Origin: Saprospiraceae bacterium
Lineage (GTDB): Bacteria; Bacteroidota; Bacteroidia; Chitinophagales; Saprospiraceae
Reading direction: 5' to 3'
NCBI GenBank assembly: GCA_020631355.1
Contig: JAHDHL010000001.1
Coordinates: 49,616-113,615, forward strand
DNA: 64,000 bases
Position numbers and translations under genes: made by a program. The notes under the pieces are model-generated. The model worked only from the letters and a program-made list of their open reading frames with translations, was not told where the DNA came from and did not search any database. The stretch's first letter is position 1. The number at the start of each line of letters is the position of its first letter. This document shows, in pieces, positions 1 to 9,181 of the stretch.

Positions 1-39
1 ATATCAATTTAATCAGTATCATGAATTATTATTAACTGA

Positions 40-70
40 GCCTTTTTGGATGGATGCCATCCAAAAAGGC
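40..70 (+). terminator. Intrinsic terminator of a gene left of the window
   Basis: A perfect 14-bp inverted repeat (40-53 with 57-70) closes on a 3-nt loop and is followed by a T-rich stretch from about 78. It probably ends a plus-strand unit that lies outside the window. Confidence 0.7.
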
Positions 71-121
71 TTCAAATTTTTTATGATAGCTCCATTAGAT
101 TCTTCTTAGCTACCCTAAAGC

Positions 122-154
122 AAAAAGGGCTGTATCAATGATACAGCCCTTTTT
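122..154. terminator. Bidirectional intrinsic terminator
   Basis: A perfect 15-bp inverted repeat (122-136 with 140-154) has a 3-nt loop, with A5 on the left arm and T5 on the right arm. It can therefore stop transcription from both directions. It serves the minus-strand secreted protein whose stop codon is at 217 and backs up the terminator at 40-70. Confidence 0.85.
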
Positions 155-216
155 CTTCCTACTATCCAGAAAAATGTGGGATGGGCGTTTGAAACACCCA
201 TCCCGAGTGTTGAATT

Positions 217-1665
217 TTATTGGATTTTAATGAACTTGTCGGTTGTGACATTTCCATTCACATCTATGATTTGCATGAAGTAGGTACCCAATGGCAATCT
301 ACTCACATCCATCTTCACCTCAGAATCACCTGACATATCATCTGTCAATACAGTTCTACCTGAAGCATCCATGATGGCAACCTCATTGTAATCCACTGCA
401 TCATCATTATCCCTGATAGTGATGATATCCCTTACTGGATTCGGGAATATATCCAAGGAACCAGTATTGGGCTGTGCCTCACGCTTGGTTTCGGATGCCT
501 GACCTGATTCAGCAGATTGTGCTTGGCTTAACATGTAATCCGGTAATGGCAGTGGGCCTGAATTACAACCTACAGTTAGTGTCCATCCTGTACCACCTAC
601 GTTACAAACGTTACCCAGTACGGTAATGGTCACCACATCACATGGAGCCACATTAATTGAACCTGTGAATACGCCTTGGGCTGCAATCCCTCCACATCCT
701 GAGGAACCAGTAGTAGACCATGGCCCTGTATTGATATTTCCTCCATTGGAGGTTACAATCAATTGATCAGGCACCCCTTGAGTATGGAATGAGAAAGTGA
801 CCGTAGCACTAACACCACTTATGATGGTAGTCGTGAAATTATTACCTCCCTGTGTATTGTGATTCGCAGTGAAAGTAAACTGGCTACAATCATCCACTAT
901 ACAACAAGGCGTAGTTACAGGGTCCAAATCCACATGACAACAGTATGCAGGATCCGTTGAATCCTCCAGGAATGCCGTGAAATTAATGACAACACCATCA
1001 GGAATACTAGCTCCTGAACAATCGGATAGGTTCACACAAACGATGGCTGAACTACCCGGAGCGATTGGAGGAATGGTAAAGAATGGTGATGGCGTTCCAT
1101 TCACACACAAGTTAGGATAATCAGAGAATAGGGAAATCTGATTGATGGTATTGCTTGAATAAGCAGGATTCACCACTTCGAAACAGAAGTCATAACCACC
1201 GTTATTATCACAATCGATCCTCATTCTACCTATCTCTGCACATGGGCATTCGATGGCAGTGATACAATGTCTCTCATAACAGCAGACCTTACCTTCCGTA
1301 CTATACATCTTGACATAGAAACAGATGGACTTACCCGGCTGGGCAGTTAGTGTTACTGTTGCTGCAGTCACAGCTCCGGGAGGCAACATCAATGGGAAAA
1401 TATCAGCAAGGGTATTACCACCCATACCGATGATTCGAATATAATTGACTGTTTGATTCGTGTTGTTCTGAATATTGAAGGTAATCTCGACCTGACCATT
1501 ATCATTACATTCCTGCTGGACATTCATAATGGTGGCACAACGTCTAGCATCATCATGTGCTACAGGTACGGCATCAGCAGCCTGACCTATGACGTAAGGA
1601 GGTTGGGCATGGAGACTTATCCCCATGAATAGGAATAATACAAGGTACATTAGTTTACATCTCAT
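217..1665 (-). CDS. Secreted cysteine-rich protein with T9SS type A sorting domain
   Basis: A 482-residue exported protein. Residues 1-20 form a signal peptide ending in SLHAQ. The middle is rich in Cys, Thr, Gly and Asn and looks like a series of beta-sandwich domains, one of them reminiscent of CUB-like or adhesin modules, but I recognise no named family. The last ~75 residues are a classic T9SS C-terminal domain: FPNPV, then a DASGR turn, then LPLGTYF and a final short strand. By family knowledge that domain directs export by the type IX system and is usually removed at the surface. The gene is monocistronic, with a strong terminator behind it. Its substrate or role is unknown. Confidence 0.85.
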   Translation of the reverse strand: MRCKLMYLVLFLFMGISLHAQPPYVIGQAADAVPVAHDDARRCATIMNVQQECNDNGQVEITFNIQNNTNQTVNYIRIIGMGGNTLADIFPLMLPPGAVTAATVTLTAQPGKSICFYVKMYSTEGKVCCYERHCITAIECPCAEIGRMRIDCDNNGGYDFCFEVVNPAYSSNTINQISLFSDYPNLCVNGTPSPFFTIPPIAPGSSAIVCVNLSDCSGASIPDGVVINFTAFLEDSTDPAYCCHVDLDPVTTPCCIVDDCSQFTFTANHNTQGGNNFTTTIISGVSATVTFSFHTQGVPDQLIVTSNGGNINTGPWSTTGSSGCGGIAAQGVFTGSINVAPCDVVTITVLGNVCNVGGTGWTLTVGCNSGPLPLPDYMLSQAQSAESGQASETKREAQPNTGSLDIFPNPVRDIITIRDNDDAVDYNEVAIMDASGRTVLTDDMSGDSEVKMDVSRLPLGTYFMQIIDVNGNVTTDKFIKIQ

Positions 1666-2215
1666 GGTAGTAAATTTTAAAGATTTTTAATACCTACTCT
1701 CTTGAAGGCTTTTCGGTTTCCGCCTACTTCTGAATAGTCCCCAACTAAAAATATTTTTTACTACCTATATGGAGGGTTCAAACTGGTCGTAGAGACTCAG
1801 TGAACCCATCAATTCGATGTCAATGTTTCCAAAAAGGCCGTACCCTTTGGTACGCCCTGCTATTTTGGTCTAAAACGTGGTGTGGTGTCATTTACATTAT
1901 CAATGCCGAGTCAAAAAATGGGTGGAGATCCCCACCTCCACCCCTAATGAACTACATAAGGATTGATATCCCTGAACTATTTATTTTTGACAAAGCGTTC
2001 AGCACTTTGCCCCCGGTTTCATGCCGCCGGGGATTTACTCTCTCATAAGCTTCCCACTTACAATTATGGTTTTTCGTTTTATTGTAAATGAGAAGTAATA
2101 CAATTTGTACTTATTCTGTAAGCAAATTTATAAGCATATGCCTTTTGTGCCAATTAGAAAAATCTGGCAAAATCCTAAATTTATACTGTTATAATACTGG
2201 AAATGGGTGGTAGAA
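1666..2215. other. 550-bp intergenic region, no convincing gene
   Basis: No protein-coding stretch here looks real. The 82-codon frame at 1800-2048 has no recognisable composition or family. Two hairpins are visible: 1920-1927 with 1936-1943 (8 bp, GC-rich) and 2011-2016 with 2027-2032. The left end must hold the promoter of the minus-strand gene starting at 1665. A small RNA is possible, but I see no known RNA signature (no tRNA, RNase P or tmRNA core). Confidence 0.5.
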
Positions 2216-3640
2216 TTACCGTTTTAGCAGGTTGACTTGCTCTAATAACCAAGCTCTTTCCATAGTGATGTAGTCGGATCGGATACCATCTTCCAACTCC
2301 TCGAAATCAGTAGAAACGACTGAGATATTCTTCAGTATCTTCGATAAATAATTACTGAATCTTCTATTCGCATCCAAAACCCTATCACTGATAATCTCCT
2401 TATTATTGGTCAGGAATACCCTGAAACTATTGAGGCTATCATATAAAAGATCATGATACCCCAAGTGATAATACACCTTGAGTCTCATTGTTCTTTCATT
2501 GAGTTTCATAACGATATTGGTAAAATTGATATCATTCATGATATCAAGGGTCTTCTCATATTCCTTTTCGGTAAAAAGAATCATGGCCCTACAGAATTGG
2601 AAATCATTGGGATGGATTTCCTTGACTTGTTCCTCTATTACATTCAGGAACTCATGTGCTTTCTGTATTCTTCCCAGATTCAGTGATACCCGCATATAAT
2701 TCCTGATGATCGTGGGGATGAATACCTCATCATTCAATAGGATATCCCTTTCCATCTGAAAGTCATACAGGCCGATCAACTCCTCATACAAATCCTTTCT
2801 TTGTTTGAAGATTACCAAAGTGGAATTCTCCAGAAAAGTAAACAACATCCTCAATTGCGACTTATCGGGAATATCCAATTGGGCATAGAGCTTATCCTTG
2901 AGTGCATAATAATTTCCGGACTTATCCTCGCTACTCAATAGTTGGTAGGCACTGTACCAAATATCAATAATGGGTTCGTTCTTGTATGGCGAATTGGGAA
3001 TCATTTCGACCATCTGCGTGTTGAAATCTGTCATCTCCACGCCTTTAAAGACATTATTTCGATTAATGGCCTGACAAGTATACAGGAGTTTCGTGTACAA
3101 ATAATAGATGTCCAATGCCGAGGAAGCATCCTGGAAATGGGCGTCTCCCACGCCCCTATCCTTACGGGTGGACTTCTCCCTATTGATTTCTCTTTCTATC
3201 AGGTACTTGTTGTAAAAGTCGTCGGTCTTGAGATGCTTGGCGGCTCTTTGCTTCTTTCGGATTTTTTGGGAAATCCTTTCAAAATCATTCGAAAGATGTC
3301 TTTTCCAATATTCTTTCAAAAGATTGTATTCAATTTCAAATTCTGATGCAAGAGACGACTCAACCGTAAAAAAGTCGGCTAATAGCTTAAATAATTTTGA
3401 GAGAAGCTTGTTTATGGCATCACCTTTGAACTGTTCACCACGGAAAACATGAGAAAATGCTTTCTCATAGCTGCATGAAGCTGAATCAAATTTATTAGGG
3501 TGGAACTTCGCGATGAAGTCCAATAAGGAAATCAATTTCTTATTCTTATTCGCATAAGGTGACTCCACATAAGACCTGAATCTCTTGAACTCCCGCGTGT
3601 CCAAGGTCTTCAAAACCCTAATAAGCTTCGCTTCCTCCAT
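2216..3640 (-). CDS. Conserved protein of unknown function, Saprospiraceae-type
   Basis: A 474-residue soluble, charged, mostly helical protein with no signal peptide or membrane segment. The opening pattern, a short helix then REFKRFRSYVESPY and NKNKKLISLLDFI, is one I associate with a family recurrent in Saprospiraceae genomes, usually annotated only as hypothetical. Helical pairs through the middle and end (around 290-420) would fit TPR-like packing. The ATG start is preceded by a non-coding gap. It is transcribed alone and divergently from the lipoprotein gene to its right. I cannot assign a function. Confidence 0.75.
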   Translation of the reverse strand: MEEAKLIRVLKTLDTREFKRFRSYVESPYANKNKKLISLLDFIAKFHPNKFDSASCSYEKAFSHVFRGEQFKGDAINKLLSKLFKLLADFFTVESSLASEFEIEYNLLKEYWKRHLSNDFERISQKIRKKQRAAKHLKTDDFYNKYLIEREINREKSTRKDRGVGDAHFQDASSALDIYYLYTKLLYTCQAINRNNVFKGVEMTDFNTQMVEMIPNSPYKNEPIIDIWYSAYQLLSSEDKSGNYYALKDKLYAQLDIPDKSQLRMLFTFLENSTLVIFKQRKDLYEELIGLYDFQMERDILLNDEVFIPTIIRNYMRVSLNLGRIQKAHEFLNVIEEQVKEIHPNDFQFCRAMILFTEKEYEKTLDIMNDINFTNIVMKLNERTMRLKVYYHLGYHDLLYDSLNSFRVFLTNNKEIISDRVLDANRRFSNYLSKILKNISVVSTDFEELEDGIRSDYITMERAWLLEQVNLLKR

Positions 3641-3792
3641 TCTCTAAGATTAGTCTGTTTTAAACTCCCACCCACCCATCCAAGATGGGATTTTGGGCTT
3701 TTTTTCTAATTGTTCAGGTGGCTCCTGAATTAGAAATTTAAATCATTATTCGATTAAAAACAATTTTTATGAACTAACAAATATTATTGAAA

Positions 3793-4461
3793 ATGAACTA
3801 TTTACATCGATTGATTCCCCTTTCCCTATTAGTAATTGTGTTACTTGGTTGCCAAGACGACACGTATTATCAACAACCTGTCAATCAAAGGACAGCCTGC
3901 ATCGCTCCAGGTGATATTGGAGTAGCGGATTTCATCAAAACTCCTGACGGCATGGATGGTATCGCCTATGTCTGGGAAAGTGTTGATGATGCCTTTGGCT
4001 ATGACTTCGAATTACATGTCAATGGCGATATCCGACCCATTATTTCCAAGAGAGTACATGGTGAAACTAAGATTTACGTTGAATCTCTTTTCGAAATTGA
4101 TGATGTCATCGAAGCAAAGGTAAGAACTGTATGCGACAGTAAGCATGTATCCGAGTGGGTAAATATCCATTCTGTTAACAGAAATGGTGGTGCAGCAGTG
4201 GATGAGATACCAAGCTTGGCCGATTGGAACCAAGTATGTAACTCTTCCTGTAACTACATGAGATTTATGGACAATGAAATTACAAAGTGTAATGGAGAAG
4301 TCATTAATCTGGGAATTGGACTAGCGGGTGACAGTTATTATCTGAAGTCAGACATCTGTCCTTGTTTGTTTGCCAGTGATAATCTGTGCGAAGGTCTGGA
4401 CGAAATCGTAAGTTGTCTCACGACTCCTTACCTTAAGAGAAATTATGACACTTGTAACTAA
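3793..4461 (+). CDS. Cysteine-rich lipoprotein, FnIII-like domain
   Basis: The protein starts MNYLHRL at the ATG at 3793; a TTG two codons upstream is possible but less likely. A hydrophobic signal ends in VLLGC, a lipobox, so it should be lipid-anchored after export. Residues ~45-125 (FIKTP, AYVWESVDDAFGYDFEL, KVRTVC) have the strand pattern of an FnIII-like sandwich. The remaining ~80 residues are cysteine-rich: ten cysteines besides the lipobox, several in pairs such as SSC and CPC, suggesting disulfides or metal binding. No enzyme motif is seen. The gene faces a strong terminator. Confidence 0.75.
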   Translation: MNYLHRLIPLSLLVIVLLGCQDDTYYQQPVNQRTACIAPGDIGVADFIKTPDGMDGIAYVWESVDDAFGYDFELHVNGDIRPIISKRVHGETKIYVESLFEIDDVIEAKVRTVCDSKHVSEWVNIHSVNRNGGAAVDEIPSLADWNQVCNSSCNYMRFMDNEITKCNGEVINLGIGLAGDSYYLKSDICPCLFASDNLCEGLDEIVSCLTTPYLKRNYDTCN

Positions 4462-4504
4462 CCGCAACAGCGACTTGTAAGCCCAAAGAGAGGCAGTGTC
4501 AAAA

Positions 4505-4534
4505 GGCCCTTACGGATTCATTTCCGTAAGGGCC
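4505..4534. terminator. Bidirectional terminator between convergent genes
   Basis: A perfect 12-bp inverted repeat (4505-4516 with 4523-4534, 6-nt loop) lies between the lipoprotein stop at 4461 and the protease stop at 4542. The left flank is AAAA, giving a U-tract on the minus transcript. Confidence 0.8.
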
Positions 4535-4541
4535 TATTTCA

Positions 4542-6134
4542 TTATAACTTATGTAGTTTCACACATCTTTGCCATGGTCCCTGAATCACTTGGATGAAGT
4601 ACATTCCATTACCATACTCATCGATATCCAGATCAATCATATTCTGACCGACCTGCAAAACCTTGGTATTCGAATACTGGATTCTACCAGATGCATCAAA
4701 AACCCTCAAACGGGCTTCTCCTTCGGATTCGGACCAAACACTGATATTGACATCACCTCTGGTCGGATTAGGGTGCACTGTCATTTGGAAACCCAGGTAA
4801 TATTCGAACGAACGAATTCCTATCTGTTCGAAAGTTCCATCATAATCCACCTGAATCAACTTGTAGTAGTTGGTCCCTTGGAATGGTTCCTCATCAACGA
4901 ACTGGTAATCTATGGGTGCATCAGAGAATCCTGCCCCCTCAATATCGGCAATCTTGAAGTAGTTAACGCCATCACGGCTCTTATATAGTCTGAAAAGCGC
5001 ATTATTGTTTTCAACTATCGTTGTCCATTCCACCACTGCATCCCAGTCCTCTAATCTGACCTCCAATTTCCCTAGGGTAACAGACTCGGGAAGGGTAGCC
5101 TTGGTCGAGCTCAACAACTCACGTCTTCTATCCGCATGATGCAATACGGTATGAATCCTAATCTTTTGCTCCTCCGTAAATGTATTCATACAGATATCAT
5201 CCGTATAATCCATATAATTCTCCACCATATCTGGCGAGCCACATGAGGTAGCATTAGAAGGACAGCCAAAATGAGCGCCATCCGTGTTGGGTGTATCCGT
5301 ACAATAATCATCCGTATCACAACCTCCTTCTCCCCAAATGTGTCTCAAACCCAACCAATGCCCTAACTCATGGGTAAAGGTTCTGCCCCTATTATAATTC
5401 TCATACACAATAGTTGTAGCACTCTCATTCGGCATTTCGGTACTACCCACACTCTTATAATACAACACTACGCCATCGGTCTCCGGCGTACCCTCATATT
5501 CGATGCCCTCAAGGCCGCTGGCCTCAGGAAACTGTGCGAATCCCAAAACACCCGAAGTCAAATCAGCAATCCAAACATTAAGGTATTCCTTAGGATTCCA
5601 TTGGGTTCCCGGTTTGATGATATAATTCACAAATGAATCCGAAAATCCTGCAGTTCCGGGTGTACCGAACCCTGCTTCGATGGTATTGATTCTGTTGATG
5701 CCAGGCTGTGACAAACTGTGCCCGTCCTCATCATAAAGTGCGAGTGCCAACTCAATCCCTATATCCGCTCCGAAATCACTATATCCACTCGTCCCATCTT
5801 TTTTCCTAAGGTCGTTGTTCACCTGTTCGAACTGAGCCAAGATTTGTTCATTACTCAGATTGGTTCCATCACCTATTTCTTCTCCATAATGCAAAACATG
5901 GAAAATTACAGGAATCCTAACGATTTCATTGGCTTCATTTTTTTCTGAAATTGTCTGTAGTGTGGCACTTCTTTTCTTATTCATCCAGTCTTCAAATGCA
6001 GAAATTTGGATTTCGTCTTGTGCAAAGAAGTCATTAGAGGCACAACGAATCTGTGACACATCAGGAATATCCTGTGCATCCAAGGAGAGGAAAGTCATCA
6101 AATAGAACAATACAGCAGCGTATGCAAATTTCAT
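4542..6134 (-). CDS. M43 (pappalysin-type) zinc metalloprotease, T9SS cargo
   Basis: A 530-residue secreted protease. A signal peptide (residues 1-20) is followed by a propeptide-like segment, then the catalytic domain. The metzincin motif HELGHWLGLRH lies at residues 255-265 and supplies three zinc-ligand histidines and the catalytic Glu. It is followed by the Cys-rich GCDTDDYCTDTP segment typical of family M43, and NYMDY provides the Met-turn. An FnIII-like domain (~350-445) and a type A T9SS sorting domain (HPNPTRGDV, DASGR, GNGMYFIQV) complete it. The architecture is standard for Bacteroidota surface or secreted proteases. The substrate cannot be read from the sequence. The unit is monocistronic and convergent with the lipoprotein gene. 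Confidence 0.93.
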   Translation of the reverse strand: MKFAYAAVLFYLMTFLSLDAQDIPDVSQIRCASNDFFAQDEIQISAFEDWMNKKRSATLQTISEKNEANEIVRIPVIFHVLHYGEEIGDGTNLSNEQILAQFEQVNNDLRKKDGTSGYSDFGADIGIELALALYDEDGHSLSQPGINRINTIEAGFGTPGTAGFSDSFVNYIIKPGTQWNPKEYLNVWIADLTSGVLGFAQFPEASGLEGIEYEGTPETDGVVLYYKSVGSTEMPNESATTIVYENYNRGRTFTHELGHWLGLRHIWGEGGCDTDDYCTDTPNTDGAHFGCPSNATSCGSPDMVENYMDYTDDICMNTFTEEQKIRIHTVLHHADRRRELLSSTKATLPESVTLGKLEVRLEDWDAVVEWTTIVENNNALFRLYKSRDGVNYFKIADIEGAGFSDAPIDYQFVDEEPFQGTNYYKLIQVDYDGTFEQIGIRSFEYYLGFQMTVHPNPTRGDVNISVWSESEGEARLRVFDASGRIQYSNTKVLQVGQNMIDLDIDEYGNGMYFIQVIQGPWQRCVKLHKL

Positions 6135-6293
6135 AGCAGTCTGTTTTTCAACTATTATATATAGTCCAAAAAACTAGATATGAGCAAGCAGCGTACCAAA
6201 AGGGGATGGAAAAGACTGTTTATTCACCTTAGTTTTCTCAAAAGGGAGGCCATAATTATTAGTGCTAAGTCCAAATATAGGAATGTTTTAGCT

Positions 6294-6318
6294 AAAAAAA
6301 AACAGCATGTGACATGCT
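6294..6318 (-). terminator. Terminator of the yjjG transcript
   Basis: A 6-bp stem (6304-6309 with 6313-6318) abuts a run of nine A at 6294-6302, which is a U9 tract on the minus strand. It lies 65 bp beyond the phosphatase stop codon. Confidence 0.7.
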
Positions 6319-6383
6319 CAAAAACCACGCCAACATAGTCAAAATACACGCATATAAACTATTGACATATAACAAGGTAGGTC

Positions 6384-7070
6384 CTAATCCAACAATTCAT
6401 GTAATTGGTCAAGGCGATGTATTTCATACATCGGTAAAATATCAGAATGGTTCGGTAATTTTTTCAAGTTACACCAACAAGTATCCAATCCGTAATTCAC
6501 ACCTCCTTTCATATCAGAATTAAGACTATCCCCAACGACCAGAATACGGTCTTTGGAGGGGAAGCTGCAAGCACTCATTGCGATATCAAAAAATGCAGCG
6601 TCGGGCTTGGAAACCCCTATCTCATCAGATACGACAATAGCTGAAAAATAATCAGTGATCTTGAGACGATCCAAACGAGGTCGCTGTACCTCCTTGAATC
6701 CGTTGGTGATAATGGCGAGAGAGAAATTCTTTTTCAGGTCATCCAATAAAGGAATCGCACCATCCAGCATAAAGGAATGCTCGACCAAGAATTCCAGGTA
6801 TATCCTATTGAATTCCAAACCTCCGATTCCCTTGATTCCTACAGCAAGCATGAAATCATCAAATCGTTTTCTTCTCAAGGTTATACCATCAATGCGATTT
6901 TCCTCAAAATCCAACCAAACCTGATGATTGTAGTTTTCATATATTGCATAATGCCCTTCCTCCTCTCTGAGTCCAAGCGTTTGGAATGCAGAGGAAAATG
7001 CGAGCTTGGAAGCTTCGGTAAAATCCATAAGGGTATTATCCAAATCAAAGAATATCCAATCGTATCTCAT
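6384..7070 (-). CDS. yjjG: HAD-superfamily nucleotidase, YjjG type
   Basis: A 228-residue haloacid-dehalogenase phosphatase. Motif I is DLDNT with the nucleophile Asp9 and acid/base Asp11. A helical C1 cap occupies ~15-85. Motif II lies in IITNG, motif III is the Lys in SKPD, and motif IV is GDSLNSD. Length and cap match the YjjG family, which hydrolyses noncanonical pyrimidine nucleoside monophosphates and so cleans the nucleotide pool. It is cytoplasmic. It starts 18 bp after the stop of the upstream AAA ATPase on the same strand, so the two are probably co-transcribed. Exact substrate preference is inference; a related HAD nucleotidase is the alternative. Confidence 0.85.
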   Translation of the reverse strand: MRYDWIFFDLDNTLMDFTEASKLAFSSAFQTLGLREEEGHYAIYENYNHQVWLDFEENRIDGITLRRKRFDDFMLAVGIKGIGGLEFNRIYLEFLVEHSFMLDGAIPLLDDLKKNFSLAIITNGFKEVQRPRLDRLKITDYFSAIVVSDEIGVSKPDAAFFDIAMSACSFPSKDRILVVGDSLNSDMKGGVNYGLDTCWCNLKKLPNHSDILPMYEIHRLDQLHELLD

Positions 7071-7088
7071 ACCCTTAGCTATTTCGTA

Positions 7089-8180
7089 TTAAATCAATTC
7101 CTTACAAGCCCTGTAGAGATCCTTCCAATCCTTTCTTTCCTTGACAACTGTTTCCAGATACTCATTCCATATATTCCGATCCTGTACGGGGTCCTTGACA
7201 ATCGCTCCGGTAATACCCGCAGCCAGATCGTGGGCTCTCAAAGAACCGTCTCCAAAATGGGCTGCCAATGCCTGTCCGGAATTGATAACAGAAATGGCCT
7301 CTGCCGTACTCAAGGTAGAACTAGGTGACTTCACCTTTGTCCGCCCATCTTCTGTCTTCCCTTGTCGCAACTCCCTGAATATGGTCACGAGTCGCTTGAT
7401 TTCCTTTACAGGAGGTGCATCGGCAGGTAATTCGAGGCTTCGACCTATCTTATCCACACGAGTCTTAACGATATTCACTTCCTCCTCCAATGAAGCAGGT
7501 AAAGGAAGGACAACAGTATTGAATCTTCTTCTTAGGGCACTGGACAAATCATTGACACCCTTATCCCTATCATTAGCCGTAGCAATCACATTGAAGCCTT
7601 TCTTGGCCTGTACTTCAGTTCCTAATTCCGGTACTGGCAATGATTTCTCGGACAGGAGGGTTATCAGGGTATCCTGTACATCCGACGGGATACGGGTCAA
7701 CTCCTCCACTCTTGCAATCTGACCATTATTCATGGCGGTCATGATAGGACTTGGCGTCAGGGCATCCGGTGATGGCCCCTCGGAGAGTAGCTTGGCATAA
7801 TTCCAACCATACCGCATGGAATCCTCACTCATACCTGCCGTTCCCTGGACCAATAAAGTAGAATCCCCGGATATGGCGGCAGCCAAATGTTCTGCCACCC
7901 AAGTCTTTCCCGTACCAGGAATCCCAATCAATAATAAGGCCCTGTCCGTGGCTAGAGTAGCCACAGCTACCTCAATGAGTCTTCGATTACCGAAATATTT
8001 GGGTTCTATTTCCAAACCGTTATCCAGTTTACCACCCAACAGATAGGTCACCACAGCCCAAGGAGACAAGTTCCAGCCCGGTGGTCTATGGCGGTCATCC
8101 ACCTTGGACAAAGCTTCCAATTCCTTAGCAAAGGCATCCTCTGCATGCAATCTTAATAACTGTTCTTTTTCCTGACTCAT
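7089..8180 (-). CDS. AAA ATPase, dynein-related/MoxR-like
   Basis: A 363-residue P-loop ATPase. Walker A is GIPGTGKT at 86-93. The arginine-finger and sensor regions follow (FNVIATANDRDKGVN, SSALRRRFNTVVLP). The Walker B-like ARVEELTRIP matches the AAA_5/MoxR group. By family knowledge such ATPases work with VWA-domain partners as chaperone-like complexes, in loci that also encode DUF5682, DUF5691 and SWIM-type proteins. None of those partners is next to it here; the only operon mate is the YjjG-like phosphatase. It is cytoplasmic. The family call is secure and the role unknown. Confidence 0.85.
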   Translation of the reverse strand: MSQEKEQLLRLHAEDAFAKELEALSKVDDRHRPPGWNLSPWAVVTYLLGGKLDNGLEIEPKYFGNRRLIEVAVATLATDRALLLIGIPGTGKTWVAEHLAAAISGDSTLLVQGTAGMSEDSMRYGWNYAKLLSEGPSPDALTPSPIMTAMNNGQIARVEELTRIPSDVQDTLITLLSEKSLPVPELGTEVQAKKGFNVIATANDRDKGVNDLSSALRRRFNTVVLPLPASLEEEVNIVKTRVDKIGRSLELPADAPPVKEIKRLVTIFRELRQGKTEDGRTKVKSPSSTLSTAEAISVINSGQALAAHFGDGSLRAHDLAAGITGAIVKDPVQDRNIWNEYLETVVKERKDWKDLYRACKELI

Positions 8181-8490
8181 AACCTACTTTTTGAGTATCA
8201 TTCCTTGGATTGGGACAAAGGTAATCAATGATTAGCGATTTAGTTGAGGGTACGGAGATGAATAAATGATTGATTTTTTATATATTCATTCAACTTTTAA
8301 GCTCTCCGGCTTGTAAACACAAACAAAGGGCCTCATCAACAACCTTAAATCATTTTTAACAGATTCTTTTTTTCAAAAAGATGACTTCAACACCAATCCT
8401 ACGTTTAAACAAATGGAAGCTGGACTCACATCAATTTGTGTTATCTCCTTTTTCCATTATTCTCAATAAATCAATACAATTTTTCATATT
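8181..8490. promoter_or_regulatory. Divergent promoter region, AAA ATPase / DUF937 gene
   Basis: This 310-bp gap separates two divergent starts and must contain both promoters. It is AT-rich. I could not pick out a convincing Bacteroidota -33/-7 pair and see no gene or structured RNA. Confidence 0.5.
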
Positions 8491-9111
8491 ATGGATTTAA
8501 TGCAAATCATCCAAGGTCAATTGACTGAAACCGTCATGGACCAACTAACAGGTCAAACGGGAGGAAATCGTCAACAAACTTCCACTGCCACAAGTAGCAT
8601 CCTAAACGCATTAGTAGGTGCAATGGCTAAGAATGCATCCAAGGAAGATGGCGCTTCTTCTTTGTTCAATGCCTTGGAGAAAGACCATGATGGTAGTCTT
8701 CTTGATAACATCACTGATTTTATCAACCCAGAAGCCCCCAATCCTGTCAATGAGCGTTCAGCCAACGGAATGGGTATCATCGGTCACTTATTAGGCGATA
8801 AGGCTGGTGCTATTTCCCAATTGATTGGGCAGCAATCCGGCTTAAGCTCTAATGATACCTTGGGACTTATGGCCAAATTGGCTCCTATCGTTATGGCAAC
8901 CCTTGGTAAGCAAAAGCAACAATCGGGTTTTAACATTACGGATCTCATGGGACTCCTTACCAACCAGGACCAACAGATTCGCCAACAGCAACCTACCCAG
9001 CAACAAAGTGGTGGTGGTGTAGGCGATCTTTTGAAGATGCTGGACTTTGATGGTGATGGTAGTGGTGTGGATGATGCCTTGGGTATGTTGGGTAAGTTAT
9101 TCAAGAAATAA
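8491..9111 (+). CDS. DUF937 family protein
   Basis: A 206-residue soluble protein built of glycine- and leucine-rich helical repeats (IIGHLLGDKAGAISQLIG, LGLMAKLAPIVMATLGK), the signature of DUF937/YidB-like proteins. Two short acidic loops, EKDHDGSLLDN and DFDGDGSGVDDA, resemble calcium-binding DxDxDG turns; such loops recur in this family. A Gln-rich linker (~160-177) precedes the last acidic loop and terminal helix. There is no signal peptide. Function of the family is unknown. It is a single-gene unit with a good terminator. Confidence 0.85.
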   Translation: MDLMQIIQGQLTETVMDQLTGQTGGNRQQTSTATSSILNALVGAMAKNASKEDGASSLFNALEKDHDGSLLDNITDFINPEAPNPVNERSANGMGIIGHLLGDKAGAISQLIGQQSGLSSNDTLGLMAKLAPIVMATLGKQKQQSGFNITDLMGLLTNQDQQIRQQQPTQQQSGGGVGDLLKMLDFDGDGSGVDDALGMLGKLFKK

Positions 9112-9135
9112 TACCAGAATACTCCTTTGAATATG

Positions 9136-9176
9136 AAAGCCGATGGTTTCCCTTGGAAATCATCGGCTTTTTTAAA
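9136..9176 (+). terminator. Terminator of the DUF937 gene
   Basis: A 16-bp stem with one G-U pair (9136-9151 with 9155-9170) runs into T6 at 9168-9173. It sits directly before the stop of the converging DUF3137 gene. Confidence 0.85.
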
Positions 9177-9181
9177 TGGCA

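Noticed and set aside
1800-2048. 82-codon plus-strand open frame
   Set aside because: No family resemblance, hydrophobic and Cys/Trp/Pro composition typical of random frames, and it spans a hairpin.
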